NCBI GenBank assembly: GCA_022846035.1
Contig: AP025580.1
Span: forward strand, 2,232,001 to 2,296,000
DNA from: Christensenellaceae bacterium
Lineage (GTDB): Bacteria; Bacillota; Clostridia; Christensenellales; Christensenellaceae
Direction: 5' to 3'
DNA: 64,000 nucleotides
Positions within the stretch are counted from its first letter, which is position 1; each line of letters begins with the position of its first letter. Below, in pieces: positions 16,136 to 25,263 of the stretch. Below the pieces are notes generated by a model that saw nothing but the letters and a program-made list of their open reading frames with translations, ran no database searches and was not told the DNA's origin. The position numbers and the translations under genes were made by a program.

Positions 16136-17557
16136 TTATACCTTTTTCAGCGTAAACGTAAACGTCGTACCGTCCTGCGCATTCGACGTAACCCAGATTT
16201 TCTGGCCGTGCTCCTTTAAAATATTTTTGACGATAGATAGCCCGATCCCCGTGCCTTCTTTCGCACGCGAATGCGACTTGTCGATTTTATAAAACCTGTC
16301 GAACAGATATGGCAGGTCTTCCCTGGGGATTGGTTCGCCCGAGTTATTGATATTGACAAATATACTCGCCTCGGTAGCCAACGTGGAAACCTTGAGCTCC
16401 CCGCCTTCGTTTACAAACTTGATCGCGTTTTCTATAACATTATGCAGCACCTGTTTTAAGCGGTTTTCGTCCGCATAAACATACTGTTTTTCGTCCGGCA
16501 GATCAACGGACACTTCAAGCTTCTTTGCCTCGATTTTACTTTCAAACGTAATCAGCGTCCGCCGCAAAAGCTCGCTCAGCTCCACTTTTTCGATTTGCAT
16601 GGGAAACTGTCCTGATTCTATTTTGGCCAGATCCAGCATATCGCTGATAAGCAGGCCGAGGCGCTTGGTCTCGTCCAGCACAACGCCCAGATAATGTTCC
16701 GCTTCTTCGCGCGGGATCGTTCCGTCGATCACGCCCTGCAGCAGTCCTTGCATGGATGTAAGCGGACTCCGCAGCTCGTGCGACACATTGGCCACCAGGC
16801 TCTCGCGCGTCGCCTCATATTTTCTGAGTTCGCTCGCAACGCTGTTAAACGTATCTGCAAGCTGGCCGATCTCATCCTTTGACGACACGTCCAGCCGAAT
16901 ATCAAAACGTCCCTTTGCCAGTTGCTTCGCGCCGGTATTGACGACGGAAAGCGGCCGCAGCATGGACTTGGAAAACAGGTAGGTAAGAATAATGCCAAGG
17001 GCGGCGGAAATACATGCCGCCAATACGATTTGACGGTACATCGCCATCAGCGAAGCTTCCAGCTCGCCTATCTTTTTATGTACAAAAACGTATCCCGTTA
17101 CCGTCGTATCCGACATAACGGGCTTTGCTACCGTAATCACCGGCGTATTGAAAAAGTTGGATTCCTCTGTTACGACTTTGACCGCATTCCCCTTTTGCAA
17201 CTCGGCGATCATATCCTCAAAATACATCTGTATTTCTTCGTTGGTAACGCTCGTCTGGCCGCTTGGGTCCACCGCCTGCCATACCGTGCCGTCGCTGTTC
17301 ACGATCCAGATCACGTCTTTATTCGTTTCCGCTTTCACCAGGATTTGCGCAGCCATTTGGTTGAACGTCAGGTAGTTGCTTTTATAAAAAGACAGCAAGG
17401 TGTCCACATCGTTCGCAACGCTCAGCATCTGCTGTTCGCTGTCGTCGAGATAGGCGTTGCGCACGACCCAGCTCATCATCATGCCGGAGATAAACAAAGA
17501 GACCATGATAATGGCCATGAAAAGCAGCATGATTTTTCCAAAAATCGTTTTGATCAT
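16136..17557 (-). CDS. Sensor histidine kinase, envelope-stress type
   Basis: A 473-residue kinase. Membrane helices are at about 8-32 and 176-196 and flank a 140-residue extracytoplasmic sensor domain. HAMP (197-250), HisKA with His260 in VANVSHEL, and HATPase domains follow. The N box NVIENAIKF and G2 box GTGIGLSI are normal, but the G1 box reads NNSGEPI instead of the usual DxGxGI. Such NSG variants occur in active kinases. It lies between its response regulator (184 bp upstream) and the htrA-like gene (97 bp downstream). The ribosome binding site is weak. Confidence 0.9.
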   Translation of the reverse strand: MIKTIFGKIMLLFMAIIMVSLFISGMMMSWVVRNAYLDDSEQQMLSVANDVDTLLSFYKSNYLTFNQMAAQILVKAETNKDVIWIVNSDGTVWQAVDPSGQTSVTNEEIQMYFEDMIAELQKGNAVKVVTEESNFFNTPVITVAKPVMSDTTVTGYVFVHKKIGELEASLMAMYRQIVLAACISAALGIILTYLFSKSMLRPLSVVNTGAKQLAKGRFDIRLDVSSKDEIGQLADTFNSVASELRKYEATRESLVANVSHELRSPLTSMQGLLQGVIDGTIPREEAEHYLGVVLDETKRLGLLISDMLDLAKIESGQFPMQIEKVELSELLRRTLITFESKIEAKKLEVSVDLPDEKQYVYADENRLKQVLHNVIENAIKFVNEGGELKVSTLATEASIFVNINNSGEPIPREDLPYLFDRFYKIDKSHSRAKEGTGIGLSIVKNILKEHGQKIWVTSNAQDGTTFTFTLKKV

Positions 17558-17651
17558 CTAAAATACCTTTTTTATTTATCTGTCTTTTATTATAATGCCT
17601 TTTTTACGTATATATGTAAACAAAAAATGAAAAATCTCAAAATATGAAAAA

Positions 17652-17708
17652 CATCCGTCATGCATTATCCGTCTAACTCGCATACGCCGGATAATGCAAC
17701 ACCGGATG
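17652..17708 (-). repeat. Long imperfect hairpin with repeated core, copy 1
   Basis: Perfect 11-bp arms TGCATTATCCG (17661-17671) and CGGATAATGCA (17688-17698) are extended by outer arms CATCCG and CGGATG. The 16-nt loop region contains the core CCGTCTAACTCGCATACGCC (17669-17688), which recurs with one base missing at 25214-25231. It lies 34 bp after the response regulator stop and before the kinase gene. It could be an attenuator or a small interspersed element. Confidence 0.55.
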
Positions 17709-17741
17709 CTGGCTTCATTCGCTGCTTCTTCTGCGCGCGGG

Positions 17742-18416
17742 CTAGACCTCGAACTTGTACCCTACGCCCCACACCGTTTTGATCTGCCACGGCTCATTTT
17801 CATCAAATTTCTCGCGCAGGCGCTTTACATGTACGTCCACCGTACGGGAGTCGCCAAAATACTCAAAGCCCCATACCTGCTCCAAAAGCTGGTCGCGCGT
17901 AAACACCTTGTTGGGGCGCGCGGCCAGGAAATGCAGCAATTCGATCTCTTTGGGCGGCATTTGCAACTCTTTTTCCTTATAGATCACCTGATAGTTCTGT
18001 ATATCGATCTTAAGGTCCGGATATTCGAGCACATCCGTTTTCTCTTCCTGCGTGCTGCGGCGTATGACTGCCTTAACGCGCGCAACGAGCTCCTTGGGAT
18101 CAAAAGGCTTAACCACATAATCGTCCGCTCCCAGCTCTAAGGAAAGCACCTTATCAAAGGTATCGTCCTTGGCCGTGAGCATAATCACCGGTATGTTGCT
18201 CTTTTCGCGTATTTTTTTCATGGTCTCTATGCCGTCCTGTACGGGCATCATGATGTCGAGCAGCACAAGATCGTACGTCCGTCCCATAAAAAGATCAAAG
18301 CCAATCGCGCCGTCCGCCGCTTCCGTTACTTCATAGCCTTCCTTGCGCAAATATAATTTTACAACTTCCCTGATGTTTTTATCATCGTCAATGATTAAAA
18401 TATTTTGATTCGCCAT
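17742..18416 (-). CDS. OmpR/PhoB family response regulator
   Basis: A 224-residue regulator. The receiver has Asp10-Asp11-Asp12, phospho-acceptor Asp54 in LLDIMMP, Thr in MLTAKDD and Lys in VKPFDP. The DNA-binding domain (about 130-222) has RTVDVHVKRLREKFD. AAGGAG precedes the ATG by 7 nt. The cognate kinase and an HtrA protease follow on the same strand, so the probable regulon includes envelope quality control. A stable hairpin separates it from the kinase gene. Confidence 0.93.
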   Translation of the reverse strand: MANQNILIIDDDKNIREVVKLYLRKEGYEVTEAADGAIGFDLFMGRTYDLVLLDIMMPVQDGIETMKKIREKSNIPVIMLTAKDDTFDKVLSLELGADDYVVKPFDPKELVARVKAVIRRSTQEEKTDVLEYPDLKIDIQNYQVIYKEKELQMPPKEIELLHFLAARPNKVFTRDQLLEQVWGFEYFGDSRTVDVHVKRLREKFDENEPWQIKTVWGVGYKFEV

Positions 18417-18428
18417 CTGCTTCTCCTT

Positions 18429-18866
18429 CTAAGGTATCTCCACCACTTTTATTCCGTTTCGCTTTAAGAGGGCGCACGTCACGCCGCAACCAGGAATCGT
18501 CCTGCCGCTAAAACTGCCGTCGTAAATTTCATATACGCCACAACTCGGGCTTTTTTCCTTAAGCCATACTTCCGTTATAGCATTTTTCTGAATAAAATCA
18601 AGCACTTTATGCGCTCCGGTTATAAAACCGCTTGTAATATCTTCTCCGTTTCTATTATAAACACGCGCCCTGCCGTCTAAAACGTCAAACCCGTCGCCGC
18701 CGCGTATTTCCGCCGACGGACGCGGCGCCAAAAAACCTGCCATCAATTCCGGACACGCCGCTATAGCCTTGTTTTCATACACCAGGCGCAAAGCATCTTC
18801 GTTTGTTTTTGCCTGTCCATCATAGCGGCAGGCGATGTCTGCAAGACACGCGCTGACCAATATCAT
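18429..18866 (-). CDS. DUF523 protein, TudS-like thiouracil desulfurase family
   Basis: A 145-residue protein of the DUF523 family. Characterised members (TudS) are iron-sulfur enzymes that remove sulfur from 2-thiouracil. Conserved cysteines are Cys7 in VSAC, Cys38 in ACPE and Cys109 in SPSCG; CRYDG at 13-17 and a late CxxxC also match the family. AGGAGG precedes the ATG. It lies 10 bp after mutS2 on the same strand, so the two are co-transcribed. Substrate in this organism is inferred only. Confidence 0.85.
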   Translation of the reverse strand: MILVSACLADIACRYDGQAKTNEDALRLVYENKAIAACPELMAGFLAPRPSAEIRGGDGFDVLDGRARVYNRNGEDITSGFITGAHKVLDFIQKNAITEVWLKEKSPSCGVYEIYDGSFSGRTIPGCGVTCALLKRNGIKVVEIP

Positions 18867-18876
18867 TTTCCGCCTC

Positions 18877-21222
18877 CTATTTGAGCGTCACAATGGTGAC
18901 GCCAATATCACCCTCGCCATATTTGCCTGGGCGAAAACTTTTCACATGCGGATGGGTACGCAGATATTCCTGTACGCCTTTGCGCAAAACGCCCGTTCCC
19001 CTGCCGTGGATCACCGTCACCTCGCCGAGTCCTGAAAGAAAGGCGTCGTCCAGATATTTATCCAGAATAATCAACGCGTCGTCCACCGCCTGTCCGTGCA
19101 GATCGATCTCCATGGATACCTGCCTCCGCGCCTCAAGCTGAACATGCGAGGTCCTCACGCCTTTTTTCGGCGTTTCCTCTTTCCCCGATCCCAACTCGCT
19201 GACGTGCATATCTACCTGCATGATCCCTGCCTGCAGCCGCACCATACCTTTTGCGTTGGGCAGTTTCAGCACGGTAGCAGGCGCGTCCATCGCCAGAATT
19301 GTAACCGTATCGCCTACATGGATATTTTCAGCCGTAAGCGTTTTTTCCTTTTTCCGGAGCTTGTTGTGCTGCTCGATGGACTGTTTCTTCCCTGAAATTT
19401 TATCCCGCACTTTTTTGGTGCTCAGGGTACGCCCCGCCTCGTCTTTCTTTTTCAGTTGCTTCGCCTCTGCGATTGCATCCTCCGCCGTTTCCCGCGCGTC
19501 GTCTAATATCTCAATTGCCTTTTCATTTGCTTTTGCGAGGATCTGTTTGCGCTTTTCCGCCGCTTTCTGCGCGGTTTGCTCGGCTTTGCGGCGTTCATCC
19601 CGCGCCTTTTGCAGTTCTTCCTTTGCGTCTTTTTGCATTTTGCGCGCGCGCTTTTCCGCTTTTTCCGCCGCTTCGATCAGCCTGCCATATTCCAGATGCT
19701 CGGCGTTCATAAAAGACTGCGCCGCCGCGACGACCTCTTTCGGCAATCCCAGCCTCTGCGATATAAGAATCGCGTTCGAATGTCCCGCCACCCCCATAAT
19801 CAGACGGTAGGTGGGCGTAAGCGTCGCCGCGTCAAACTCCATACTCGCATTCTCAAAGCCGTCGCGTTCGTTTGCAAACGCTTTCAACTCGCCGATATGC
19901 GTCGTTGCTATCGTCATGCAGCCCTTTTCTTTCAATTCCGCAAGCACTGCCTGGGCAAGCGCGCTGCCCTCCTGCGGGTCTGTTCCTGCCCCCAGTTCAT
20001 CCAGCAGCACCAGGGAACGGCCGTCGGCGTGCCTGAGCGCAAAAATGATACTTTTCATGTGCGCGGAAAATGTAGATAACGACTGTTCGATGCTTTGTTC
20101 ATCCCCAATATCCGCGAAAACCCCCTCGAACACAGGCAGCTTTACCGGCGATTTTGCCGGAATAAAAAGGCCGGCCTGGGCCATGATCGCGAAAAGTCCG
20201 ATCATTTTGAGCATTACGGTTTTCCCGCCCGTATTCGGTCCGGTTATGACCAACGAGCGGATACCGCCTGATAAGGTGAGCGATACGGGAACGACCTTTT
20301 CCGCAGGAATCAGCGGATGCCTCCCGGCGTTTATAGAAAGCTCCCCCGTCTCATTGAAATTTGCCGGAACCGCTTTCATTTCGAGTCCGAGCGACGCCTT
20401 GGCAAACAATATATCCAGCTCTGTAAGCACCGCAACGTCCGTCTTGATTTCCTCGCGGTATACGTTCAGACTGGCAGTGAGCTCCGCTAAGATACGTGCG
20501 ATCTCCTTGGCTTCGGCGGCTTGCAGCTCACGGATACGGTTATTCGCTTCCACAACGCTGGCCGGCTCGATGAACAGCGTTGCGCCGGACGCGCTCTTTT
20601 CATGCACGATACCTGAAACATTCGCCTTATATTCCGACTTGACCGGCACGACGTACCTGCCGTTACGCTGGGTGATAATGGCGTCCTGTAAATATTTCGA
20701 TTCTCCCTGCGAGCGGATCATCGATTGCAGTTTATCCTTGATATATTCGTTTTCCTTGCGCATTTCCCTGCGCACGCGCGCAAGCTCCTGAGAAGCTCCG
20801 TCCGCGATTTCCTCGTCCGAGATGATGCAATCGTCCACCCGTTTCAAAAGCCCGTCGTCAAAAAAAAGTTCCTTGGCCATTTGGGAGATGATGCGCGCCG
20901 AATCGTCATTCGCAAGCGGAGCAGCCAGCTTCGCCGCTTTAAAAACGCCGGCAACGCGCAAAATTTCGCCGCCGGATAGACTTGCGCCCGTTTTCATACG
21001 CCGCAGTTCCGCGCTGATGACCGCAAAGGAACAAACCGGATACGACGGCCGCTTTAAGAGCAGCGTTTCCGCTTCCATCGTCTTTTCCATCAATGCCCGT
21101 GCTGCTTCCATCGTACTTTCGGGCCGTATTTTAAGCGCAGCCTGAGCGCCGGCCTGCGAAACCGTCTTTTCGGCCAGCTTTTCCAGTATATTATCAAATT
21201 CCAAAGATTTCGGTATATTCAT
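18877..21222 (-). CDS. mutS2: MutS2 endonuclease / ribosome-splitting ATPase
   Basis: A 781-residue MutS2. The ATPase core has Walker A GPNTGGKT at 328-335 and Walker B LVLLDELGAGTDP near 405-417. A long coiled coil (about 510-640, Ala/Lys/Glu-rich) leads to a C-terminal Smr nuclease domain with EIDLHG near 705 and IHGRGTG near 740. In Firmicutes MutS2 has been linked to recombination control and to splitting collided ribosomes. The start at 21222 has no ribosome binding site, but an extended -10 lies 8 nt upstream, suggesting a leaderless message. The DUF523 gene follows. Confidence 0.95.
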   Translation of the reverse strand: MNIPKSLEFDNILEKLAEKTVSQAGAQAALKIRPESTMEAARALMEKTMEAETLLLKRPSYPVCSFAVISAELRRMKTGASLSGGEILRVAGVFKAAKLAAPLANDDSARIISQMAKELFFDDGLLKRVDDCIISDEEIADGASQELARVRREMRKENEYIKDKLQSMIRSQGESKYLQDAIITQRNGRYVVPVKSEYKANVSGIVHEKSASGATLFIEPASVVEANNRIRELQAAEAKEIARILAELTASLNVYREEIKTDVAVLTELDILFAKASLGLEMKAVPANFNETGELSINAGRHPLIPAEKVVPVSLTLSGGIRSLVITGPNTGGKTVMLKMIGLFAIMAQAGLFIPAKSPVKLPVFEGVFADIGDEQSIEQSLSTFSAHMKSIIFALRHADGRSLVLLDELGAGTDPQEGSALAQAVLAELKEKGCMTIATTHIGELKAFANERDGFENASMEFDAATLTPTYRLIMGVAGHSNAILISQRLGLPKEVVAAAQSFMNAEHLEYGRLIEAAEKAEKRARKMQKDAKEELQKARDERRKAEQTAQKAAEKRKQILAKANEKAIEILDDARETAEDAIAEAKQLKKKDEAGRTLSTKKVRDKISGKKQSIEQHNKLRKKEKTLTAENIHVGDTVTILAMDAPATVLKLPNAKGMVRLQAGIMQVDMHVSELGSGKEETPKKGVRTSHVQLEARRQVSMEIDLHGQAVDDALIILDKYLDDAFLSGLGEVTVIHGRGTGVLRKGVQEYLRTHPHVKSFRPGKYGEGDIGVTIVTLK

Positions 21223-21230
21223 AATGTTTA

Positions 21231-21239
21231 ATTATACCA
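21231..21239 (-). promoter_or_regulatory. Extended -10 box 8 nt before the mutS2 start
   Basis: TGGTATAAT on the minus strand ends 8 nt before the ATG at 21222. No Shine-Dalgarno sequence fits in the gap. This is the third such case in the window. Confidence 0.55.
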
Positions 21240-21283
21240 CACTTCCCCTGCTTTGTTACAGTACAGCCTCCTGCGAAATAAAA

Positions 21284-21311
21284 AAGGGCCGCCTTTTTTA
21301 AGGGCGGCTCC
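21284..21311 (-). terminator. Intrinsic terminator after zapA
   Basis: A GC-rich stem (GAGCCGCC pairing with GGCGGCCC, one mismatch) with a short A-rich loop and a T-run on the minus strand lies just after the zapA stop and before the mutS2 promoter. Confidence 0.8.
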
Positions 21312-21323
21312 TGCTTGTGCCGT

Positions 21324-21635
21324 TTATTTACGGTAAGGCACGGTACGGTTATTTGTTTGCGTCGCGCGCTCCAATTCTTTTTTCACACGCTCCAGTTCTT
21401 TTTTCGTCGCCACCAGTTCGTCGTGCGCCTTTGTATAATCGTCTGCAATATTCAGCGATGTAAGCATTGCAAGCTGGATGTTATTCAGCGCCGGATTAGC
21501 TTTTTTCAATTCGTCAAGCTTGGCGTTTACTTTCAGCGCAACCCTATGGATATATTCCGCGCTGTCCGTACCGCAGATCGTATATTCCTTTCCACCGATA
21601 CTGACAACCGTCTTCACCTTTTCCACCGATTCCAC
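21324..21635 (-). CDS. zapA: Cell division protein ZapA
   Basis: A 103-residue ZapA. The N-terminal globular part has the VSIGGKEYTICG beta motif; residues 60-95 form a coiled coil (DELVATKKELERVKKELE). ZapA binds FtsZ and promotes Z-ring bundling in the cytoplasm. The start codon is GTG at 21635, preceded by AGAGGTG at about 10 nt. It lies 59 bp after pheT on the same strand and ends in a terminator. The pheT-zapA-mutS2 order is common in Firmicutes. Confidence 0.93.
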   Translation of the reverse strand: MESVEKVKTVVSIGGKEYTICGTDSAEYIHRVALKVNAKLDELKKANPALNNIQLAMLTSLNIADDYTKAHDELVATKKELERVKKELERATQTNNRTVPYRK

Positions 21636-21694
21636 CGCCTTACACCTCTTTTCCCTTTATTATACAATAAGCCGCCGTTTTGCACAACTGCATA

Positions 21695-24070
21695 TTATTC
21701 CGCACGCAGGCTTGCGTCAAAACGCTCGCCCAAAACGCGCAGGATCTTTTGCATGACGTGCTCCACTTCCTCATCCGTCATTGTGCCGTCGCTGCTGCGC
21801 ATGGAAATCGAAAAAGCGACGCTCTTCTTGCCCGCGCCTATCTTTTCCCCCTCATAGACGTCGAACAGCTCGACCTGCTCCACACGCTTTCCGCCCGCCT
21901 TAAAGATCGCTTGCATCATATCGCCCGCGCCCGTTTCTTTGCCGACAAGCACGGCGAGATCGCGCGTCGCCGCGGGAAAACGCGGGAGCTGCTTATATTT
22001 GATGTCCGCCTTTTCTGCTGCGAACAGCTTGAAAAGGTCGATTTGTGCGATCACCGTATTCTGCGGGATTTCAAATGTCTTCATCACCGCGGGATGCACG
22101 CGGCCCATTACGCCGATCTTCTCCTCACCGATATAAAGGTCCGCAGAAACGCCTGGGTGCAACCATGTCTCCTCCGAACGTTCGCACCGCACCGGGCTGC
22201 CGCATAATAAAAGGGCAATGTTTTCCACCGTTCCTTTCAGGTCAAAGAAATCCTTATCCCCATATGCCGCCATGATAAGCGTCGGAACCTCTCTTGGAAG
22301 CGGCTCTCCGTCGACGGGATAATATACCCTCGACGTCTCAAAAAGCTGCAGATTCGCATTTTTCCGGTTCTGATTTAAAGAAACCACGTTTAGCATATGC
22401 GGCACAAGCGTCGTGCGCATATACGCCGTATCATCGCCTAACGGGTTTAATATCCTGACCGCCTTTGGCATATCGATCCCCAGTTTTTCATAGTCCTGCG
22501 CTCCGGTAAACGAATACGTTATACATTCCAGAAAACCGTTATTTTTCAAATAATCTTTCATGCGGTCCGTCTTGGCTTCCGTCATGGAAATACATCCGCG
22601 CGATACTTCCATCACCGGATTCGTTTCCGGAATATTATCGTATCCGTACATCCGCGCCACTTCTTCCGCAATATCCGCGCTGCCGTAAATATCGCCCCGA
22701 AACGTTGGGACAGTACACACAAGCTCGTCGCCGATAAGCCCCGTCTGGATGTATACCTTTTGCAGGGCTTTCTGCATTTCCTTGGCGGAAATCTGCGTGC
22801 CCAGCTTAGCGTTTACCTGCGCCGCAGTCACATTGATGACCTTTGGTTTTAAGTCCTCGCTCAGAATATCGATCATTCCCTGCGCGACGCTGCCTGCAGC
22901 AAGCTCGCCGACAAGCGTCAATGCGCGCTGCATGGCAAACATCGACGTGCTCGCATCCACTCCCTTGGAAAAGCGCATGGAGCTTTCCGTCGAAAGTCCT
23001 AAAGCGCGGGACGTCTGGCGGATATTTCCGTACATAAACTTTGCCGATTCAAAGATAACCGTTTTTGTATTTTCCGTAATCTCCGAATCCAGCCCCCCCA
23101 TAACGCCGGCTACGCCGATCGGGCCTTCCTTATCGCAGATCAGCAGCATATTGTCCGTAAACGTACGTTCCTTATCGTCGAGTGTTTTCATCTTTTCGCC
23201 ATTTTGCGCACGGCGCACGATGATCTGGTTTCCACGTATTTTTTCCGCGTCAAACGCATGCATCGGCTGGCCCGTTTCCAGCATGATGAAATTCGTGATG
23301 TCAACGATATTATTGATGGGGCGTATTCCCGCTTCACGCAAGCGTACGCGCATCCATTCGGGCGACGGTCCGATCTTCACATCCGTAACGCCCGCCGCGA
23401 TATAGCGCGTACACAAATCCTTATCCCGTACGTCGACGCTGACCATCTCCTGCGTTTTCTTTGCGCCCTCCTTATATCCCGTTTCCGGCAAATGGAAAGT
23501 TGCGTCGTCAGCGGCGGCGGCTTCGCGCGCCGTTCCGATAACAGAGAGACAGTCCGGCCTGTTCGCGCCTACTTCAAAATCAATGACCGCGCCCTTAAGC
23601 TCGAGCAGCTCCCGAATATCCATCCCTATCTGCGGCTCGCCTTTCAGGATCATAATGCCGTCGACGCCCGCGCCCGGATAATCCTCTTCTTTTAAGCTCA
23701 GTTCGCCGCCCGAACATAACATGCCAAAGGATTCCACACCGCGCAGCTTGCCCTTTTTAATCGGGCCGGCCGGCAACATGGCCGGTGCTTTGGCCACCGG
23801 AATATATGCGCCCTCAAAAACATTGTCCGCGCCGGTAACGATCTGCAGAAGCTCGCTGTCTCCCACGTCGATTTTACAGATTTGCAGCTTGTCCGCGTCC
23901 GGATGCTTTTCGATTTTTTCGATTCTTCCAACAACGACATTCTCAATATCTTCGCCCAGCATTACGATTTCTTCCACGCCGTTTCCGGTCATGACCATCT
24001 TATCCGCGAGCGTTTTAACGTCTGATTTTATGTCTGCATAATCGCAGATCCATCGATATGGTGCTAACAT
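21695..24070 (-). CDS. pheT: Phenylalanyl-tRNA synthetase beta subunit
   Basis: A 791-residue subunit of the heterotetrameric synthetase. Order of domains: tRNA-binding OB fold (about 40-150), B3/B4 editing domain (200-400), B5 (about 400-470), catalytic-like core, and C-terminal FDX-ACB anticodon-binding domain (700-790). The longest frame starts at 24247, within pheS, but the ATG at 24070 has AAGGGGG about 8 nt upstream and gives the standard N-terminus MLAPYRWICDY. It is 13 bp after pheS. Confidence 0.96.
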   Translation of the reverse strand: MLAPYRWICDYADIKSDVKTLADKMVMTGNGVEEIVMLGEDIENVVVGRIEKIEKHPDADKLQICKIDVGDSELLQIVTGADNVFEGAYIPVAKAPAMLPAGPIKKGKLRGVESFGMLCSGGELSLKEEDYPGAGVDGIMILKGEPQIGMDIRELLELKGAVIDFEVGANRPDCLSVIGTAREAAAADDATFHLPETGYKEGAKKTQEMVSVDVRDKDLCTRYIAAGVTDVKIGPSPEWMRVRLREAGIRPINNIVDITNFIMLETGQPMHAFDAEKIRGNQIIVRRAQNGEKMKTLDDKERTFTDNMLLICDKEGPIGVAGVMGGLDSEITENTKTVIFESAKFMYGNIRQTSRALGLSTESSMRFSKGVDASTSMFAMQRALTLVGELAAGSVAQGMIDILSEDLKPKVINVTAAQVNAKLGTQISAKEMQKALQKVYIQTGLIGDELVCTVPTFRGDIYGSADIAEEVARMYGYDNIPETNPVMEVSRGCISMTEAKTDRMKDYLKNNGFLECITYSFTGAQDYEKLGIDMPKAVRILNPLGDDTAYMRTTLVPHMLNVVSLNQNRKNANLQLFETSRVYYPVDGEPLPREVPTLIMAAYGDKDFFDLKGTVENIALLLCGSPVRCERSEETWLHPGVSADLYIGEEKIGVMGRVHPAVMKTFEIPQNTVIAQIDLFKLFAAEKADIKYKQLPRFPAATRDLAVLVGKETGAGDMMQAIFKAGGKRVEQVELFDVYEGEKIGAGKKSVAFSISMRSSDGTMTDEEVEHVMQKILRVLGERFDASLRAE

Positions 24071-24083
24071 TTTCTGTACCCCC

Positions 24084-25100
24084 TTATACGAATTGGCGCA
24101 GAAAACGCGCGTCATTTTCATAGAGTAACCGTATATCCGTAATCCCGTACTTGGTATTTGCCAGTCGGTCGATGCCCAATCCAAAGGCAAAGCCGGAATA
24201 TTCGTCAGGATTGAGGCCGCAATTTTGCAGCACGACCGGATTGACAAGGCCGCATCCCAAAACTTCGATCATGCCCGCGCCCTTGCAGGCGCCGCATCCT
24301 TTGCCGCCGCACACTTGGCACGTCACGTCGACCTCTGCCGACGGCTCTGTGAACGGGAAAAATCCCGGGCGGAATTTTGTCTTTACATTCTCGCCATAGA
24401 AATTGCGGATAAAGGTATTGATCGTTCCTTTCAAATCCGAAAAGCGGATGTTTTTGCCTACAACGAGACCTTCCATCTGCATGAAAACCGGCGAATGCGT
24501 CGCGTCTACGTCGTCCGTACGGAACACGCGTCCCGGACACACCATACGGATAGGCGGTTTTTGCCTGAGCATAGTGCGCACCTGTACGGGCGAGGTATGC
24601 GTCCTTAGAACCACGTCGTCGCTCACGTAAAACGTATCCTGCATATCGCGCGCGGGATGGTCCTTGGGAATGTTCAGCATCTCAAAATTATATTTATCGA
24701 GTTCGATCTCCGGTCCTTCGTTGACATCAAAGCCCATGCTCAGGAAAATATCGCGCACCTCGTAATATACCTGCGTCAGCGGATGAAGCGCGCCCAGTTT
24801 CTGCGCTTTGCCGGGCAGCGTAATATCTACGCGCTCCGCCTCAAGTTTCTCCGCGCTTTCCTTTTCCGCGATTCTTTCCGCAGCCGCTAAAAGCGTCTGT
24901 TCCACGCGTCCCCGCGCCGCATTTACGGCTTGTCCAAATGCCGGACGTTCCTCCGGCTTAAGCGTTCCCATCTGCTTCATCAGCATTGTGATCTCGCCTT
25001 TTTTGCCAAGGTATTTCACACGGATGTCATTAAGCTGCCCGCTCGATGTCGCCGCGCCGATTTCACTTTCCGCCTGCTTCACAATTTCGTCGTTTGACAT
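24084..25100 (-). CDS. pheS: Phenylalanyl-tRNA synthetase alpha subunit
   Basis: A 338-residue catalytic subunit. An N-terminal coiled-coil arm (1-90) is followed by the class II core with motif 2 region VFRTDDVDATHSPVF and motif 3 GFAFGLGIDRLA near the C-terminus. It forms an operon with pheT. The upstream 160 bp contain no T-box consensus, so control by tRNA charging through a T-box is not seen here. GAGAGGAAAGGG provides a ribosome binding site. Confidence 0.97.
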   Translation of the reverse strand: MSNDEIVKQAESEIGAATSSGQLNDIRVKYLGKKGEITMLMKQMGTLKPEERPAFGQAVNAARGRVEQTLLAAAERIAEKESAEKLEAERVDITLPGKAQKLGALHPLTQVYYEVRDIFLSMGFDVNEGPEIELDKYNFEMLNIPKDHPARDMQDTFYVSDDVVLRTHTSPVQVRTMLRQKPPIRMVCPGRVFRTDDVDATHSPVFMQMEGLVVGKNIRFSDLKGTINTFIRNFYGENVKTKFRPGFFPFTEPSAEVDVTCQVCGGKGCGACKGAGMIEVLGCGLVNPVVLQNCGLNPDEYSGFAFGLGIDRLANTKYGITDIRLLYENDARFLRQFV

Positions 25101-25171
25101 ATTCCCTTTCCTCTCGTTTCAAAATTTATATCAATTTGTGATTAATCTATAGCAATCCTGCGTTCACACAA

Positions 25172-25258
25172 TGCCGGCAGCCGCTGCATTTCAAACAACA
25201 GACGCGCTATACGCCGTCTAACTCATACGCCTAAACGCTCGGCTGCCTGCGGCCGCAA
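25172..25258 (-). repeat. Hairpin with repeated core, copy 2
   Basis: Arms GCCGGCAGCCG and CGGCTGC-ctg-CGGC can pair around a 50-nt region containing CCGTCTAACTCATACGCC at 25214-25231. This core matches copy 1 near 17.67 kb except for one missing base. It begins 5 bp after the RNA methyltransferase stop codon and precedes pheS. Function unknown. Confidence 0.45.
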
Positions 25259-25263
25259 ACCGC

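Noticed and set aside
19811..20791. 326-codon open frame antisense to mutS2
   Set aside because: Composition is Ser/Ala-rich with no family motif, and mutS2 on the other strand is complete and certain.
25101..25263. Possible T-box upstream of pheS
   Set aside because: The conserved AGGGTGGNACCGCG sequence and a following terminator are missing.
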